Positions 1 through 8,421 of a DNA stretch of 64,000 nt are shown in pieces (position 1 is the stretch's first letter; each line of letters begins with the position of its first letter). The stretch lies in the NCBI GenBank assembly GCA_023423695.1, contig JAFAFA010000138.1, forward strand, positions 1-64,000, read 5' to 3'. Source of the stretch: Pseudomonadota bacterium. GTDB taxonomy: Bacteria > Pseudomonadota > Alphaproteobacteria > Azospirillales > Azospirillaceae. Position numbers and translations under genes: made by a program. The notes below the pieces were generated by a model that searched no databases, was not told the DNA's origin, and saw only the letters and a program-made list of their open reading frames with translations.

Positions 1-38
1 CCCTCCCCCGCCCAGCGGGGGAGGGTTGGGGTGGGGGC
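1..38. repeat. GC-rich palindromic dispersed repeat, cut by the window edge
   Basis: An 11-bp perfect stem (positions 1-11 pairing with 15-25, loop of three bases) is followed by a G-rich arm to about 38. The same arms recur at 10055-10106 and 14444-14569, so this is a dispersed intergenic palindrome family. The left arm continues outside the window. It lies just downstream of the minus-strand peptidase gene and could act as its terminator. Confidence 0.7.
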
Positions 39-63
39 ATCCGAAGCCGACACCGCCCCACCC

Positions 64-2025
64 TCACCGCCCCACCACCCGCCGCAACGGACTGTCGCCG
101 ACCGACCAAACCCCGCGGTCGGTCGCCTTCGCTCCGTCGAACACCAACCAGCTCTGCCGCCCGTAATGCGGCAGCGGCCGGACCAGCGCCTGCAGCGCCG
201 CGGCATCGGCACCCGACACCACCAGTGCCGTCCGCCCATCCGCCGCGCGCGACACCCACACCCGCGCGCTGCCCCGCCCGGCCAGATCAGCCGGCACCGG
301 CGACAACCCGCGCCGCTCCAGCTCCCGCGCCACTGCCGCGTCGGTCCCGACCAGCAGCACCGGCGCACTCCCGCCGCCGCTCCCCCGACCCGCGCCGTCC
401 ATCAGCCGTCCCGCCAGCGCCCGCGCGGCCTCCGCCGCGTCTCCGTCGGCGGCGATCACCCGCTCGGCGCCGGGGCGCAGGGTGACGTCGCGCAGGATCG
501 GCGGCGCCTCGCCCGGAGCCAGCCGGCGGAACAGATCGAAATCGGGATCGACCGCCACCGCCCGCACCGCCGCCCCGGCCGGCACGCGCAGCGTCGCCTC
601 CTTCGCGTCGAAACGGACGCTGCGGTTCTCCACCCCCGCCTCCGTCTCCAGCCGCACCGGCACGGTCAGCGCATAGGGCTTGTCGGCCTCCTGCCGCAGC
701 GTCAGCAGCACGCCGTCGCCATCGGCACGGGCCTCCGCCAGCGTCAGCAGCGGCGCGCCCCGCCGCTCCAGCCATTGGGCGAACAGCCCGCCGAGGTCGC
801 GGCCGGAAGCCTTCTCGAAGGCGCGGCACAGGTCGGACCAGCCGGCATCGCGGAAGGCATGGTCGCTCCAGAACCGCCGGATGCCGGCATCGAAGGCGTC
901 GCGGCCGATTTCCGCCTCCAGCATGTGGAAGAGCATCGCCGCCTTGCCGTAGCCGACGATCTGCGACGCATCGTGCGTCTTGGAGAGGAACTCCGTCAGT
1001 GGACGGTCGCGCTCGGCCGGCAGGGCGGCGTAGTCGCGCAGCCAGTCCAGCCGCATCGCCCGCGCCGCGTCGGCGCCGCGGTCGCGCGCGGCGGCATAAT
1101 CGGCCATGTAGGTGGTCAGCCCCTCCGCCCAGTTGCCGCCGTTCCCGACGCGCACGCCATTGCCCCACCAGTTGTGCATGATCTCGTGGGTCAGCGACTG
1201 GCTGCGGATGAAGGGCAGCGGCAGGACGGACCGGCCGATGGCGGTCAGCCCCGGAAAGCCCAAGCCGACCGGCGGCGGAACCGACACGATGCTGAAGCCA
1301 TCGAACGGATAGGTGCCGATGCGGGCGGCCCCGGCGGCGATCGCCTGCTCCGACAGGGCGAGATAGCCGTCGGCCAGCCCGGTCTGCTCCGAATGGCGGT
1401 AGAGCCGCAGGCGCAAAGCCCCGGCCATCCGCTCCTCCACCGTCCAGGGGCCGGCAAAGATGGACGGCTCCTCGACGCTGCGGGTTTCCTCGAACACGGC
1501 GCGGTAGCCGGCGGCATCGCGCCCCTCCTCCACCAGCCGTCCCGTGGCGACCGCGACATAGGGCGCCGGCACCCGCACCGACAACCGCCAGCTGGGCGGT
1601 TCGTCGCCATTGCCCGCCGGACCCGGCAACCAGCCGCCCTGCCCCGGCAGGAAAGCCCCCTCCCCATCCAAGGCCACCCCGGTCCCGGCGGTGAAGCCCG
1701 GCAGACGGCCGCCATAGCGGATGGTCACCGGTCCCTCGCCGTCCGGCACCACCAGCCTCAGCCGGTCGCCGCGCCGGTCGGCCGGAACCACGCGATCACC
1801 AACCCGCACCTCATGCAGGGTCAGGGCGGGGTCGAGTTGCAGCGACTGCGCCCCGGCCGGAAGGGTCAGCCGGTCCACCACCTCCAGCCGGCCGGCGGCG
1901 GGATCCAGTGTCAGGTCGATGTCGTGGTGAAGCGGTGCGGCGGCGGCCGGGGCGACCACGCCCAGGATCAGCGCCGCCCCCGCCAGGGCCTTGGCCCAGA
2001 TGCGCAGGGTCGTCATGCCCCTCAA
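64..2025 (-). CDS. M1-family-like zinc metallopeptidase, exported
   Basis: The 653-aa product starts with a positively charged stretch and a hydrophobic Ala/Gly-rich segment (about residues 10-30) ending in APAAAA, which fits a signal peptide and periplasmic location. The M1 signature is visible: zinc motif HEIMHNWWG, then the downstream zinc-ligand glutamate in NWAEGLTTY. The N-terminal half is the beta-rich domain typical of M1 enzymes. The family removes N-terminal residues from peptides. The GxMEN exopeptidase motif is not obvious, so substrate and exact activity are open. It is a monocistronic minus-strand gene, with the chemoreceptor start of the next operon 36 bp upstream of its own start. 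Confidence 0.85.
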   Translation of the reverse strand: MRGMTTLRIWAKALAGAALILGVVAPAAAAPLHHDIDLTLDPAAGRLEVVDRLTLPAGAQSLQLDPALTLHEVRVGDRVVPADRRGDRLRLVVPDGEGPVTIRYGGRLPGFTAGTGVALDGEGAFLPGQGGWLPGPAGNGDEPPSWRLSVRVPAPYVAVATGRLVEEGRDAAGYRAVFEETRSVEEPSIFAGPWTVEERMAGALRLRLYRHSEQTGLADGYLALSEQAIAAGAARIGTYPFDGFSIVSVPPPVGLGFPGLTAIGRSVLPLPFIRSQSLTHEIMHNWWGNGVRVGNGGNWAEGLTTYMADYAAARDRGADAARAMRLDWLRDYAALPAERDRPLTEFLSKTHDASQIVGYGKAAMLFHMLEAEIGRDAFDAGIRRFWSDHAFRDAGWSDLCRAFEKASGRDLGGLFAQWLERRGAPLLTLAEARADGDGVLLTLRQEADKPYALTVPVRLETEAGVENRSVRFDAKEATLRVPAGAAVRAVAVDPDFDLFRRLAPGEAPPILRDVTLRPGAERVIAADGDAAEAARALAGRLMDGAGRGSGGGSAPVLLVGTDAAVARELERRGLSPVPADLAGRGSARVWVSRAADGRTALVVSGADAAALQALVRPLPHYGRQSWLVFDGAKATDRGVWSVGDSPLRRVVGR

Positions 2026-2060
2026 GATGGGTCACGGCCTACCGCTGCGCCAGCGCCGCC

Positions 2061-3740
2061 TTACGCGGCGCGGATGCTTGCCAGGAAGCCGTCGACCTCG
2101 CCGCGCAGCCGGTCGGCGACGCCGGTGAGGCGGCCGGATTCGCCCAGCATCTGGTCGGCCTTGGTGCCGGCATCGGTCGTCGCTTCGCTGGCCACGGCGA
2201 CGTTGGCGGAGACCGCCTGTGCCCCCTGCGCCGCCTGATGGACGTTGGCGGAGATGTCGCGGGTCGCGGCGCCCTGCTGCTCCACCGCGGCGGCGATGGC
2301 GCTGGAGATGCTGGTCATCTCGCCGATGACATGGCCGATGTCGCGGATCGCCACCACCGCCACGTTGGTGGCCTGCTGGATTTCCGCGATCTTGCGCTGG
2401 ATGTCCTCGGTGGCGCGGGCGGTCTGGTTGGCCAGCCCCTTCACCTCGCTCGCCACGACCGCGAAGCCCTTGCCATGCTCGCCGGCGCGCGCGGCCTCGA
2501 TGGTGGCGTTCAGCGCCAGCAGGTTGGTCTGCCCGGCGATGGAGTTGATGAGGTTCACCACCTCGCCCACCTCGTTGGCGGCACGGACCAGCCCGTTCAT
2601 CACCTCGTTGGTCTTGGTCGCCTCCGACACCGCCTGGTTGGCCACCTCGTTGGAGGCGCTGACCTGCCGCCCGATCTCGCCGATGGAACTGGACAGTTCC
2701 TCGGTCGCGCCGGCGACGGTGTTGACGCTGACCGCCGCCTCTTCCGCGGCCTGGGCGGCGGCGGTGCTGCGGGTCGCCGCGGTGGCGGCGCTGGCGGTCA
2801 GCGCCTGGGCGGTCTGCCGCATGGTCCCGGCCGACACCGTCACCTGCCGCACCACCTCGCCGATCGACCGCTCGAACCCGTCGGCCAGCTTCGACAGCAG
2901 GGCGACCCGCTCCGCCTCCGTCTTCACGCGCATCTCCTCCTGCTCGGCGCGCAGCCGGCGGTTTTCCAGGCCGCGCTCCTTGAAGACGCCGACCGTCACC
3001 GCGATCTGGCCGATCTCGTCGCGCCTGCCGGCATCGGTGACCTCCACATCCAGGTCGTCCTTGCTCAGCCGGCGCATCGCCGCGGTCAGCCGCGACAGCG
3101 GCTGCGTGATCGAGCGGGCGATCCACAGCGACAGCAGCAGCGCGCCGATGCCGAACCCGCCGCCGAACAGGATCGCCTCGATCGCATGGCGGCGGAAATC
3201 GGCCTCGATGTCGTCGACATAGACGCCGGTGCCGACCACCCACTTCCAGCCCGGCGTCATCTGCGCATAGGCGATCTTGGGACTGGGCACCGTCTGCCCG
3301 GCCTTGGGCCAGGAGTAGGAGACGTAACCGCCGCCCTTGCGCGCCGCCTCCACCAGAAGCTGTGCAAAGGGGATGCCGTTCGGGTCCTTGAATCCTCCGA
3401 GGTTCTGCCCTTCGATCTGCGGCTGCCCGCCGTGAACTTCGATCCGCGACTCCAAGTCTGTGACGAACAGATATTCATCTCCATCATACCGCATCGCACG
3501 CACCGCGTTCCGGGCCGCCTGACGGGCGGCGTCCAGCGTCATTTCCCCCTTGGCGGTGCGTGCTTCGAAATCCTTGATGGTTCCGATCGCCACTTCGACG
3601 ATGGACTGAACGCGTTCCCGGCTGCTTTCCTCTTGGGTGCTGCGAAGAGATGACAAAAGGATCGTTACGACACCAATGATTGCGCAGAGCATGACTGCGG
3701 AAATAATGAGAAACTTTTTTCTTATGCTGATGTTTTGCAT
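2061..3740 (-). CDS. Methyl-accepting chemotaxis protein with periplasmic single-Cache domain
   Basis: The 559-aa transmembrane chemoreceptor has TM1 at about 10-31, a periplasmic sCache_2-type sensor at about 35-185 (GDEYLFVTD, DPNGIPFAQL, WVVGTGVYVDDI are characteristic), TM2 at about 188-210, HAMP at about 207-262 and a signalling domain at about 290-540. The hairpin tip that contacts CheA/CheW is intact (INSIAGQTNLLALNATIEAA). sCache_2 receptors usually bind small carboxylates; the ligand here is unknown. A GGGAGG ribosome site lies 8 bases before the ATG, and a good sigma70-type promoter precedes it. No C-terminal CheR-docking pentapeptide is seen. Confidence 0.95.
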   Translation of the reverse strand: MQNISIRKKFLIISAVMLCAIIGVVTILLSSLRSTQEESSRERVQSIVEVAIGTIKDFEARTAKGEMTLDAARQAARNAVRAMRYDGDEYLFVTDLESRIEVHGGQPQIEGQNLGGFKDPNGIPFAQLLVEAARKGGGYVSYSWPKAGQTVPSPKIAYAQMTPGWKWVVGTGVYVDDIEADFRRHAIEAILFGGGFGIGALLLSLWIARSITQPLSRLTAAMRRLSKDDLDVEVTDAGRRDEIGQIAVTVGVFKERGLENRRLRAEQEEMRVKTEAERVALLSKLADGFERSIGEVVRQVTVSAGTMRQTAQALTASAATAATRSTAAAQAAEEAAVSVNTVAGATEELSSSIGEIGRQVSASNEVANQAVSEATKTNEVMNGLVRAANEVGEVVNLINSIAGQTNLLALNATIEAARAGEHGKGFAVVASEVKGLANQTARATEDIQRKIAEIQQATNVAVVAIRDIGHVIGEMTSISSAIAAAVEQQGAATRDISANVHQAAQGAQAVSANVAVASEATTDAGTKADQMLGESGRLTGVADRLRGEVDGFLASIRAA

Positions 3741-3769
3741 TCAAACGACCTCCCGGAAAGACAGTTCGA

Positions 3770-3798
3770 AGTCTATGGAACCGGTTGGTCAGTGTCAA
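3770..3798 (-). promoter_or_regulatory. Sigma70-type promoter of the Cache chemoreceptor
   Basis: On the minus strand a perfect -35 TTGACA (3793-3798) is followed after 17 bases by TAGACT (3770-3775). It sits about 30 bases upstream of the receptor ATG, in the correct orientation. Confidence 0.6.
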
Positions 3799-3921
3799 AA
3801 CCGTACAATTCGGACATAATTCGCGGACAAAGTTCGGCGCCGCGTTACAAGACGACATAAAGTTTGGAGCAAATGATCACATTTTCTGTAAAGACTCCGT
3901 TCACGCTTACTCAGGCATAGG

Positions 3922-4527
3922 TCAACCCGGATAATACCGCGCCAAATCATACAACTTTGACAACCTTTCGTCGCGAATCCCCAGCTCCTCCAGATGCCGG
4001 ACTGTGTTAGCCAAGTAATCGATGTTGGGTCCGCGCTGGCCGTGACAGCCCGCGATGCGACAAACGACCGCAGCCTCGTCCAAATCCCGGCAATATTGCG
4101 GATGGTTGCGGTCGACGATGAAACAGCAGGCGCGCACCGTCTCCACCCCCTCGGCCGACCGGCCGCCGCGCAGCCGCACGTGCAGCATCTTCGGCAGATA
4201 GACGCGGTTGTCCATCTCCCGCTCCCACAGATAGTCGAGCGCCATGGGCACGTCCGGCGCCGCCACCCGGAAGACGATGCCGCGGCAGGATCCCCCACGG
4301 TCGAGCCCCAACACCAGCCCCGGCCGCTCCGGCGTGCCGCGGTAGCGGTGGGAGGCGACGCAGAAGCTGCGATGATAGCCAGGCAGCGTCGCCGAATGCC
4401 GCTCGGCAAAGGGAAAGCCGGGATTCCACATCAGGGAGCCATAACCGAACACCCAGAGGTCGCTGCCGGGTTCGACCGCGATGTCGGCGGACCAGGCGGG
4501 ATGCGGAAGCTGCTGATCGGGAGCCAT
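3922..4527 (-). CDS. ChaC-like gamma-glutamylcyclotransferase
   Basis: The 201-aa protein carries the family signature VFGYGSLMW at about residues 26-34, the GYHRSFCV segment, and an acidic LWEREM stretch where ChaC proteins place the catalytic glutamate. ChaC enzymes split glutathione into 5-oxoproline and Cys-Gly in the cytosol. Length fits ChaC (about 180-230 aa). It is transcribed toward the chemoreceptor but separated from it by about 180 bp containing that gene's own promoter, so co-regulation is doubtful. Confidence 0.88.
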   Translation of the reverse strand: MAPDQQLPHPAWSADIAVEPGSDLWVFGYGSLMWNPGFPFAERHSATLPGYHRSFCVASHRYRGTPERPGLVLGLDRGGSCRGIVFRVAAPDVPMALDYLWEREMDNRVYLPKMLHVRLRGGRSAEGVETVRACCFIVDRNHPQYCRDLDEAAVVCRIAGCHGQRGPNIDYLANTVRHLEELGIRDERLSKLYDLARYYPG

Positions 4528-4620
4528 GGAGAATGAAGGGTGTCCGGGAGCGAATCGGCGATGCCCAAACCTAGCATGCGCCTTCCGGGGTCGCTATAAG
4601 GGTACAGAGATGGAACGGAC

Positions 4621-5685
4621 ATGCCACCGATGCGACCCACCCCCACCACTTCCGCGCCGCGCCGCCTGCTGACCGGGCGCAGGATCGCCATGATCCTCGT
4701 GCTGATGGTCCTGCTGCTGCCGACCGTCGTCTATACCCTGTGGTGGTGGCAGGCGGCCCGTGCCGTGCGTGGCGGTCTGGAGGACTGGGTCGCCGCACAG
4801 CGCGACAACGGGGCGGTGGTCGAGCATGGCGGCCTGACCGTCGGCGGCTTCCCCTTCGCCCTGCGGGCGGAACTGGACAGGCCGCATCTCGCCACCCGTG
4901 GCGCCGAATGGCAGGGCACGCGGCTGGTGGCGGAGGCGGCCCCCTGGACCCCCACCCGGATCGCCCTGACCTTTCCCGGCGAACAGCGGCTGTCCGTGGT
5001 GCAGCCCGGACAGCCGCCGATCGACATCCTGGCTCCGCAGGGCGGTGCCGGCGACCTGACCATGCGGATGTCGGGCACGCTGGAGCGGCTCGCCCTGCGC
5101 TTCACCGGCCTGACCGCACAGGTCGCCGGACAGGCGGTGCCGGTCGCGGCATTGGATGTCGCCGCCGCCCAGCCGGACCAGCCGCCGGCCGAACGAACCG
5201 TCGCCGGCCTGACCCTGACGCTCTCCGCCGATGGACTGACCCTGCCGGACGGCATGCTGCCGACGCTGGGCCGCGAGGTGAAGCGGACTGAGATGACCCT
5301 GCGCATCATGGGCACTCCGCCCCGTCCGGAGCCGGCTAGCCTGTCGGCCTGGAGCCGCGACGGCGGCACGGTCGAAGTGGACCGGCTGGCGCTGGACTGG
5401 GGACCGCTGGGGGCGGTGCTGTCGGGCACGCTGGCGCTGGACGCACAGCTTCAGCCGCAGGCGGCGCTGACCGCCGAGATCCGTGGCGCCCCCGCCATTC
5501 TCGACGCGGTGAAGCCGATGATGCGCCCGAACGAGGCCGCCGTCGCCCGCACCATCCTGACCATGCTGGCCCGCCCCACCGGCCCGAACGGCGAGCCGGT
5601 GGTCACCGCCCCCGTCACCGTGCAGGACCGTGCCCTGTTCGTCGGCCCCCTACGCGTCGCGGCCCTGCCCAGGGTCGTGTGGTGA
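4621..5685 (+). CDS. DUF2125 domain protein, membrane-anchored
   Basis: The 354-aa protein has an N-terminal membrane segment (about residues 22-44) followed by a long soluble, presumably periplasmic, beta-rich part. The arrangement WWWQAARAV, GGLTVGGFPFALRAEL and DILAPQGG is typical of the alphaproteobacterial DUF2125 family, whose function is unknown. The start at 4621 has a second ATG three codons later as alternative. It diverges from the chaC-like gene with about 90 bp between them. Confidence 0.8.
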   Translation: MPPMRPTPTTSAPRRLLTGRRIAMILVLMVLLLPTVVYTLWWWQAARAVRGGLEDWVAAQRDNGAVVEHGGLTVGGFPFALRAELDRPHLATRGAEWQGTRLVAEAAPWTPTRIALTFPGEQRLSVVQPGQPPIDILAPQGGAGDLTMRMSGTLERLALRFTGLTAQVAGQAVPVAALDVAAAQPDQPPAERTVAGLTLTLSADGLTLPDGMLPTLGREVKRTEMTLRIMGTPPRPEPASLSAWSRDGGTVEVDRLALDWGPLGAVLSGTLALDAQLQPQAALTAEIRGAPAILDAVKPMMRPNEAAVARTILTMLARPTGPNGEPVVTAPVTVQDRALFVGPLRVAALPRVVW

Positions 5686-5834
5686 CGAAAGCGGGGCACG
5701 CCTGCGCCGAACCGGCGAAAATGCCACACCAGCCGGGCGGCGTGACGGAACCGTGACTCCGCCCCCTTGTTTCACACCCCGCATGGGGTCAAATTGACGC
5801 AGCTCCTGTCGCAGCTGCCATGGTGCGTCGGTCG

Positions 5835-6602
5835 ATGTGTCGGTTTCTTGCCTATTGCGGCGAGCCCGTGTTCCTGGAAACGCTGGTCTGCACGCCCTGC
5901 CATTCCCTGATCGAACAGTCGATGCACGCCGCGGAGGCGAAGACCGAGACCAATGGCGACGGTTTCGGCGTCGGCTGGTACAGCGAGCGGACCGAGCCCG
6001 GCCGTTACTGCGAGATCCGCCCGGCCTGGTCGGACGAGAACCTGCAGTCGATTTGCAGCCATGTCCGCTCGCACCTGTTCTTCGCCCATGTGCGGGCGGC
6101 CACCGGCACCGCGGTCAGCCGCGCCAACTGCCATCCCTTCAAGGCCGGGCGTTTCCTGTTCATGCACAATGGGCAGGTCGGCGACTGGCCCCGCCTGCGC
6201 CGCAAGGTGGAGGCGATGATCCCGGACGAGCTGTACGGCGCCCGCACCGGCACCACCGACAGCGAGGCGATCTTCCTCGCCGCGCTTGGCCAGGGATTGG
6301 AGCGGGATTCGGTCGGCGCCTTCCAGCGCGTCCTGCATGCCATCCGCGACGAGATGCGGGCGCTGGGCATCACGTCCCCCCTGCGTTTCACCGCGACCTG
6401 GACCGACGGCGAGCGGGTGTGGGCCGTGCGCTGGGCATCGGACGACAAGCCGCCCAGCCTCTATTGGCGGCGCGGCGACAACGGCCTGATCGTGGTGTCG
6501 GAGCCGGTCGACGCCCAGCGCGACCAATGGCGCCCGGTCCCGCCCGGCGGCGGGCTGGTCGCGCGCATCGGGGCGGCGCCGGAAATGTTCACCTTTCATT
6601 GA
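5835..6602 (+). CDS. Class II glutamine amidotransferase (YafJ-like)
   Basis: These enzymes use an N-terminal cysteine exposed by removal of Met1. The start was therefore set at 5835, giving Met-Cys (MCRFLAYCGEP), rather than five codons earlier at 5820. The 255-aa product is an Ntn-hydrolase domain with the substrate-loop features NGDGFGVGWY and FMHNGQVGDW and the TTDSEAIF segment. It releases ammonia from glutamine, but no synthase domain is attached and the acceptor is unknown. It converges with the histidine kinase gene; only 6 bp separate the stop codons. Confidence 0.88.
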   Translation: MCRFLAYCGEPVFLETLVCTPCHSLIEQSMHAAEAKTETNGDGFGVGWYSERTEPGRYCEIRPAWSDENLQSICSHVRSHLFFAHVRAATGTAVSRANCHPFKAGRFLFMHNGQVGDWPRLRRKVEAMIPDELYGARTGTTDSEAIFLAALGQGLERDSVGAFQRVLHAIRDEMRALGITSPLRFTATWTDGERVWAVRWASDDKPPSLYWRRGDNGLIVVSEPVDAQRDQWRPVPPGGGLVARIGAAPEMFTFH

Positions 6603-6621
6603 GGGGGGTTAACTTCCCCCC
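6603..6621. terminator. Short G/C hairpin between two convergent genes
   Basis: Six G, seven-base spacer TTAACTT, six C. It begins right after the amidotransferase stop and overlaps the last codons of the opposing kinase gene, so it could end transcription in both directions. No long T tract is present. Confidence 0.4.
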
Positions 6622-7829
6622 AGCAACCGCCCCTTCGGCAGCAGGATCGTCACCGCCGTCCCACGGCCCGGCGCGCTGTCCACCTCCACCCCGCCGCCAT
6701 GCAACTCGGCGAAACGCCGGACGATGGGCAGGCCCAGCCCGACGCCCTCGTGCTGGCGGACCAGCGAGCGTTCGGCCTGGGTGAAGGGGTTGAAGAGGCG
6801 GCCCATCAACTCGGCCGGGATGCCGGGGCCGTCGTCGCGCACGGTCACGCCGACGAAGCCGTCGCGGTCCTCCACCGCCACTCGGACATCGCCGTCGGGT
6901 TGGGTGAACTTCACCGCATTGTCCAGCAGGTTCAGCACCATCTCGCGCAGTCGGCGGCGGTCGATCCGCATGCGGAAGGCCGGACAGGGCTGCACCGTCA
7001 CCGTCAGCCGCTTGGCCGACGCCTTCGACTCCAGCAGGTCGGCGCAGCCGGTCAGCAGTTGGGGGATATCGACGTCGCTCTCCTGGATCTCGATCGAGCC
7101 GGTCGAGCCGCGCGTGTAGTCCAGGATGTTGTTGACCATGGTCAGCAGCGAGCGGCCGCTGTCCTCGATCAGCTTCACGTATTCCAGATAGTCGGGGTGG
7201 CCCAGCTTGCCCATCCCCTCCCCCGCCAGCACGTCGGCGAAGCCGATGATGGAGTTCAGCGGCGTGCGCAGCTCGTGGCTCACCACCGCCAGGAAATCCA
7301 GCTTGGCGCGGTCCGCCTTGCGCGCCGCCTCCAGCGCGTCCGACAGTTCGGCCGTGCGCTCCGACACCCGGTGTTCGAGTTCGCGGTTCTGCTCCGCGGC
7401 GCGGCGGTAGAGCTTGCGGATCTCCACCATGTTCCGGACCCGGTGCAGCAGTTCCCAGGCGATGAAGGGCTTGGTCAGGAAGTCGTTGGCGCCCAGTTCC
7501 AGCGACTTGCGCCGGGTTTCCTGGTCGGTCTGCGCGGTCAGCACCAGCACCGGCACGTAATCGTCGCCGAAGACCGGCTTCAGCCGCTCCATCAGTTCGA
7601 AGCCGCTCATGTGCGGCATGCGGATGTCGATCAACAGCAGGTCGAACGCCTCGGCCGCGCAGAGGTCCGGCACCTTGCGCGGATCGGTCTCGCCAAGCAC
7701 GCGGCTGTAGCCGTCATGGCTCAGGATCTCGCGCAGAAGGTCCACGTTGGACTGGTTGTCGTCCACGATGAGGATGCTGGCGTCCCTGACCTGCTGGGCG
7801 AGCGCCGGGTCGAACTGGCTCCTGTTCAT
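6609..7829 (-). CDS. Hybrid histidine kinase with N-terminal receiver domain
   Basis: The start was set at 7829 (MNRSQF) rather than 12 codons upstream; the product is about 406 aa. Order: receiver domain at about 15-135 (ILIVDDNQSN, phospho-Asp in LLIDIRMP, Lys in FLTKPF), coiled coil at about 145-185, HisKA with H-box FLAVVSHELRTPLNS at about 190, then HATPase with DNAVKF, DDGPGIP and GVGLGLPIV. No membrane segment or sensor domain, so it is a cytosolic kinase controlled through its own receiver. It is the last gene of pepA-holC-kinase on this strand, but about 107 bp after holC, so linkage is uncertain. No partner regulator is adjacent. Confidence 0.92.
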   Translation of the reverse strand: MNRSQFDPALAQQVRDASILIVDDNQSNVDLLREILSHDGYSRVLGETDPRKVPDLCAAEAFDLLLIDIRMPHMSGFELMERLKPVFGDDYVPVLVLTAQTDQETRRKSLELGANDFLTKPFIAWELLHRVRNMVEIRKLYRRAAEQNRELEHRVSERTAELSDALEAARKADRAKLDFLAVVSHELRTPLNSIIGFADVLAGEGMGKLGHPDYLEYVKLIEDSGRSLLTMVNNILDYTRGSTGSIEIQESDVDIPQLLTGCADLLESKASAKRLTVTVQPCPAFRMRIDRRRLREMVLNLLDNAVKFTQPDGDVRVAVEDRDGFVGVTVRDDGPGIPAELMGRLFNPFTQAERSLVRQHEGVGLGLPIVRRFAELHGGGVEVDSAPGRGTAVTILLPKGRLLGGS

Positions 7830-7936
7830 TGGGGAGCTTGCACCTTTGACCATCCACACGGGCAATTAGATTTGCCTCTGAACGGATCAAATGCAATCGA
7901 AATGATCAGGAATGGCGGCCTGCGGCACTGCCGTGG

Positions 7937-8386
7937 TCAGGCGCGCTTTTCCCAGCCGCCGCGCTCGTTCTGCTGCCAATAGGTCAGGGCATGGCCGGCC
8001 GCCTTGCACGCCTTCCAGCGCTGGCGGGCGGCCAGCACCGCCTCGTCGTCGTTGCCGTCGAACAGGTCGCAGACAAGGTCGTAGCCGTCCATCCGGTCGC
8101 TGACGCAGCCGTCCACCGTGACCAGCACGGTGGCGCCGTTGGGGTTCTCGTCGGCATCGGTCAGCCACACCGGCTGCTTGTCGGCGAAGCCGTCGCGCGC
8201 CGCCCCGTGCGGCAGGAAGGAGCCGGGATCGTAGGTCCACAGATGCTGATTCAGCATGTCCACCCGCTCCGGCGAACCGGCGAGCACGACGGCGCGCCAG
8301 TTCCGCTCAAGAACCTTTTCCAGGATCTTGGGCAGCGCCTGCTCCATCGTGCGCCGTTGCAGGTGGTAGAAGCGGACTTCGGTCAT
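7937..8386 (-). CDS. holC: DNA polymerase III chi subunit
   Basis: The start was placed at the second ATG (MTEVRFYHLQR), which matches HolC N-termini; an upstream ATG at 8425 would overlap pepA. The 149-aa product matches the usual HolC length. Chi links the clamp-loader psi subunit to single-strand binding protein at the fork. Typical features are the VLAGSPERVDMLNQHLWTYD and FLPHG segments. It follows pepA by 35 bp, the common pepA-holC arrangement in proteobacteria, so the two are probably cotranscribed. Confidence 0.93.
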   Translation of the reverse strand: MTEVRFYHLQRRTMEQALPKILEKVLERNWRAVVLAGSPERVDMLNQHLWTYDPGSFLPHGAARDGFADKQPVWLTDADENPNGATVLVTVDGCVSDRMDGYDLVCDLFDGNDDEAVLAARQRWKACKAAGHALTYWQQNERGGWEKRA

Positions 8387-8421
8387 GGCCCCTTCACGCA
8401 CGCAAACATTACCTCCTGCGA

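Noticed and set aside
31..2238. 735-codon plus-strand open frame opposite the peptidase gene
   Set aside because: Antisense frame produced by GC-rich third positions; its product is Arg/Pro/His-rich without any fold, while the minus strand encodes a clear M1 peptidase.
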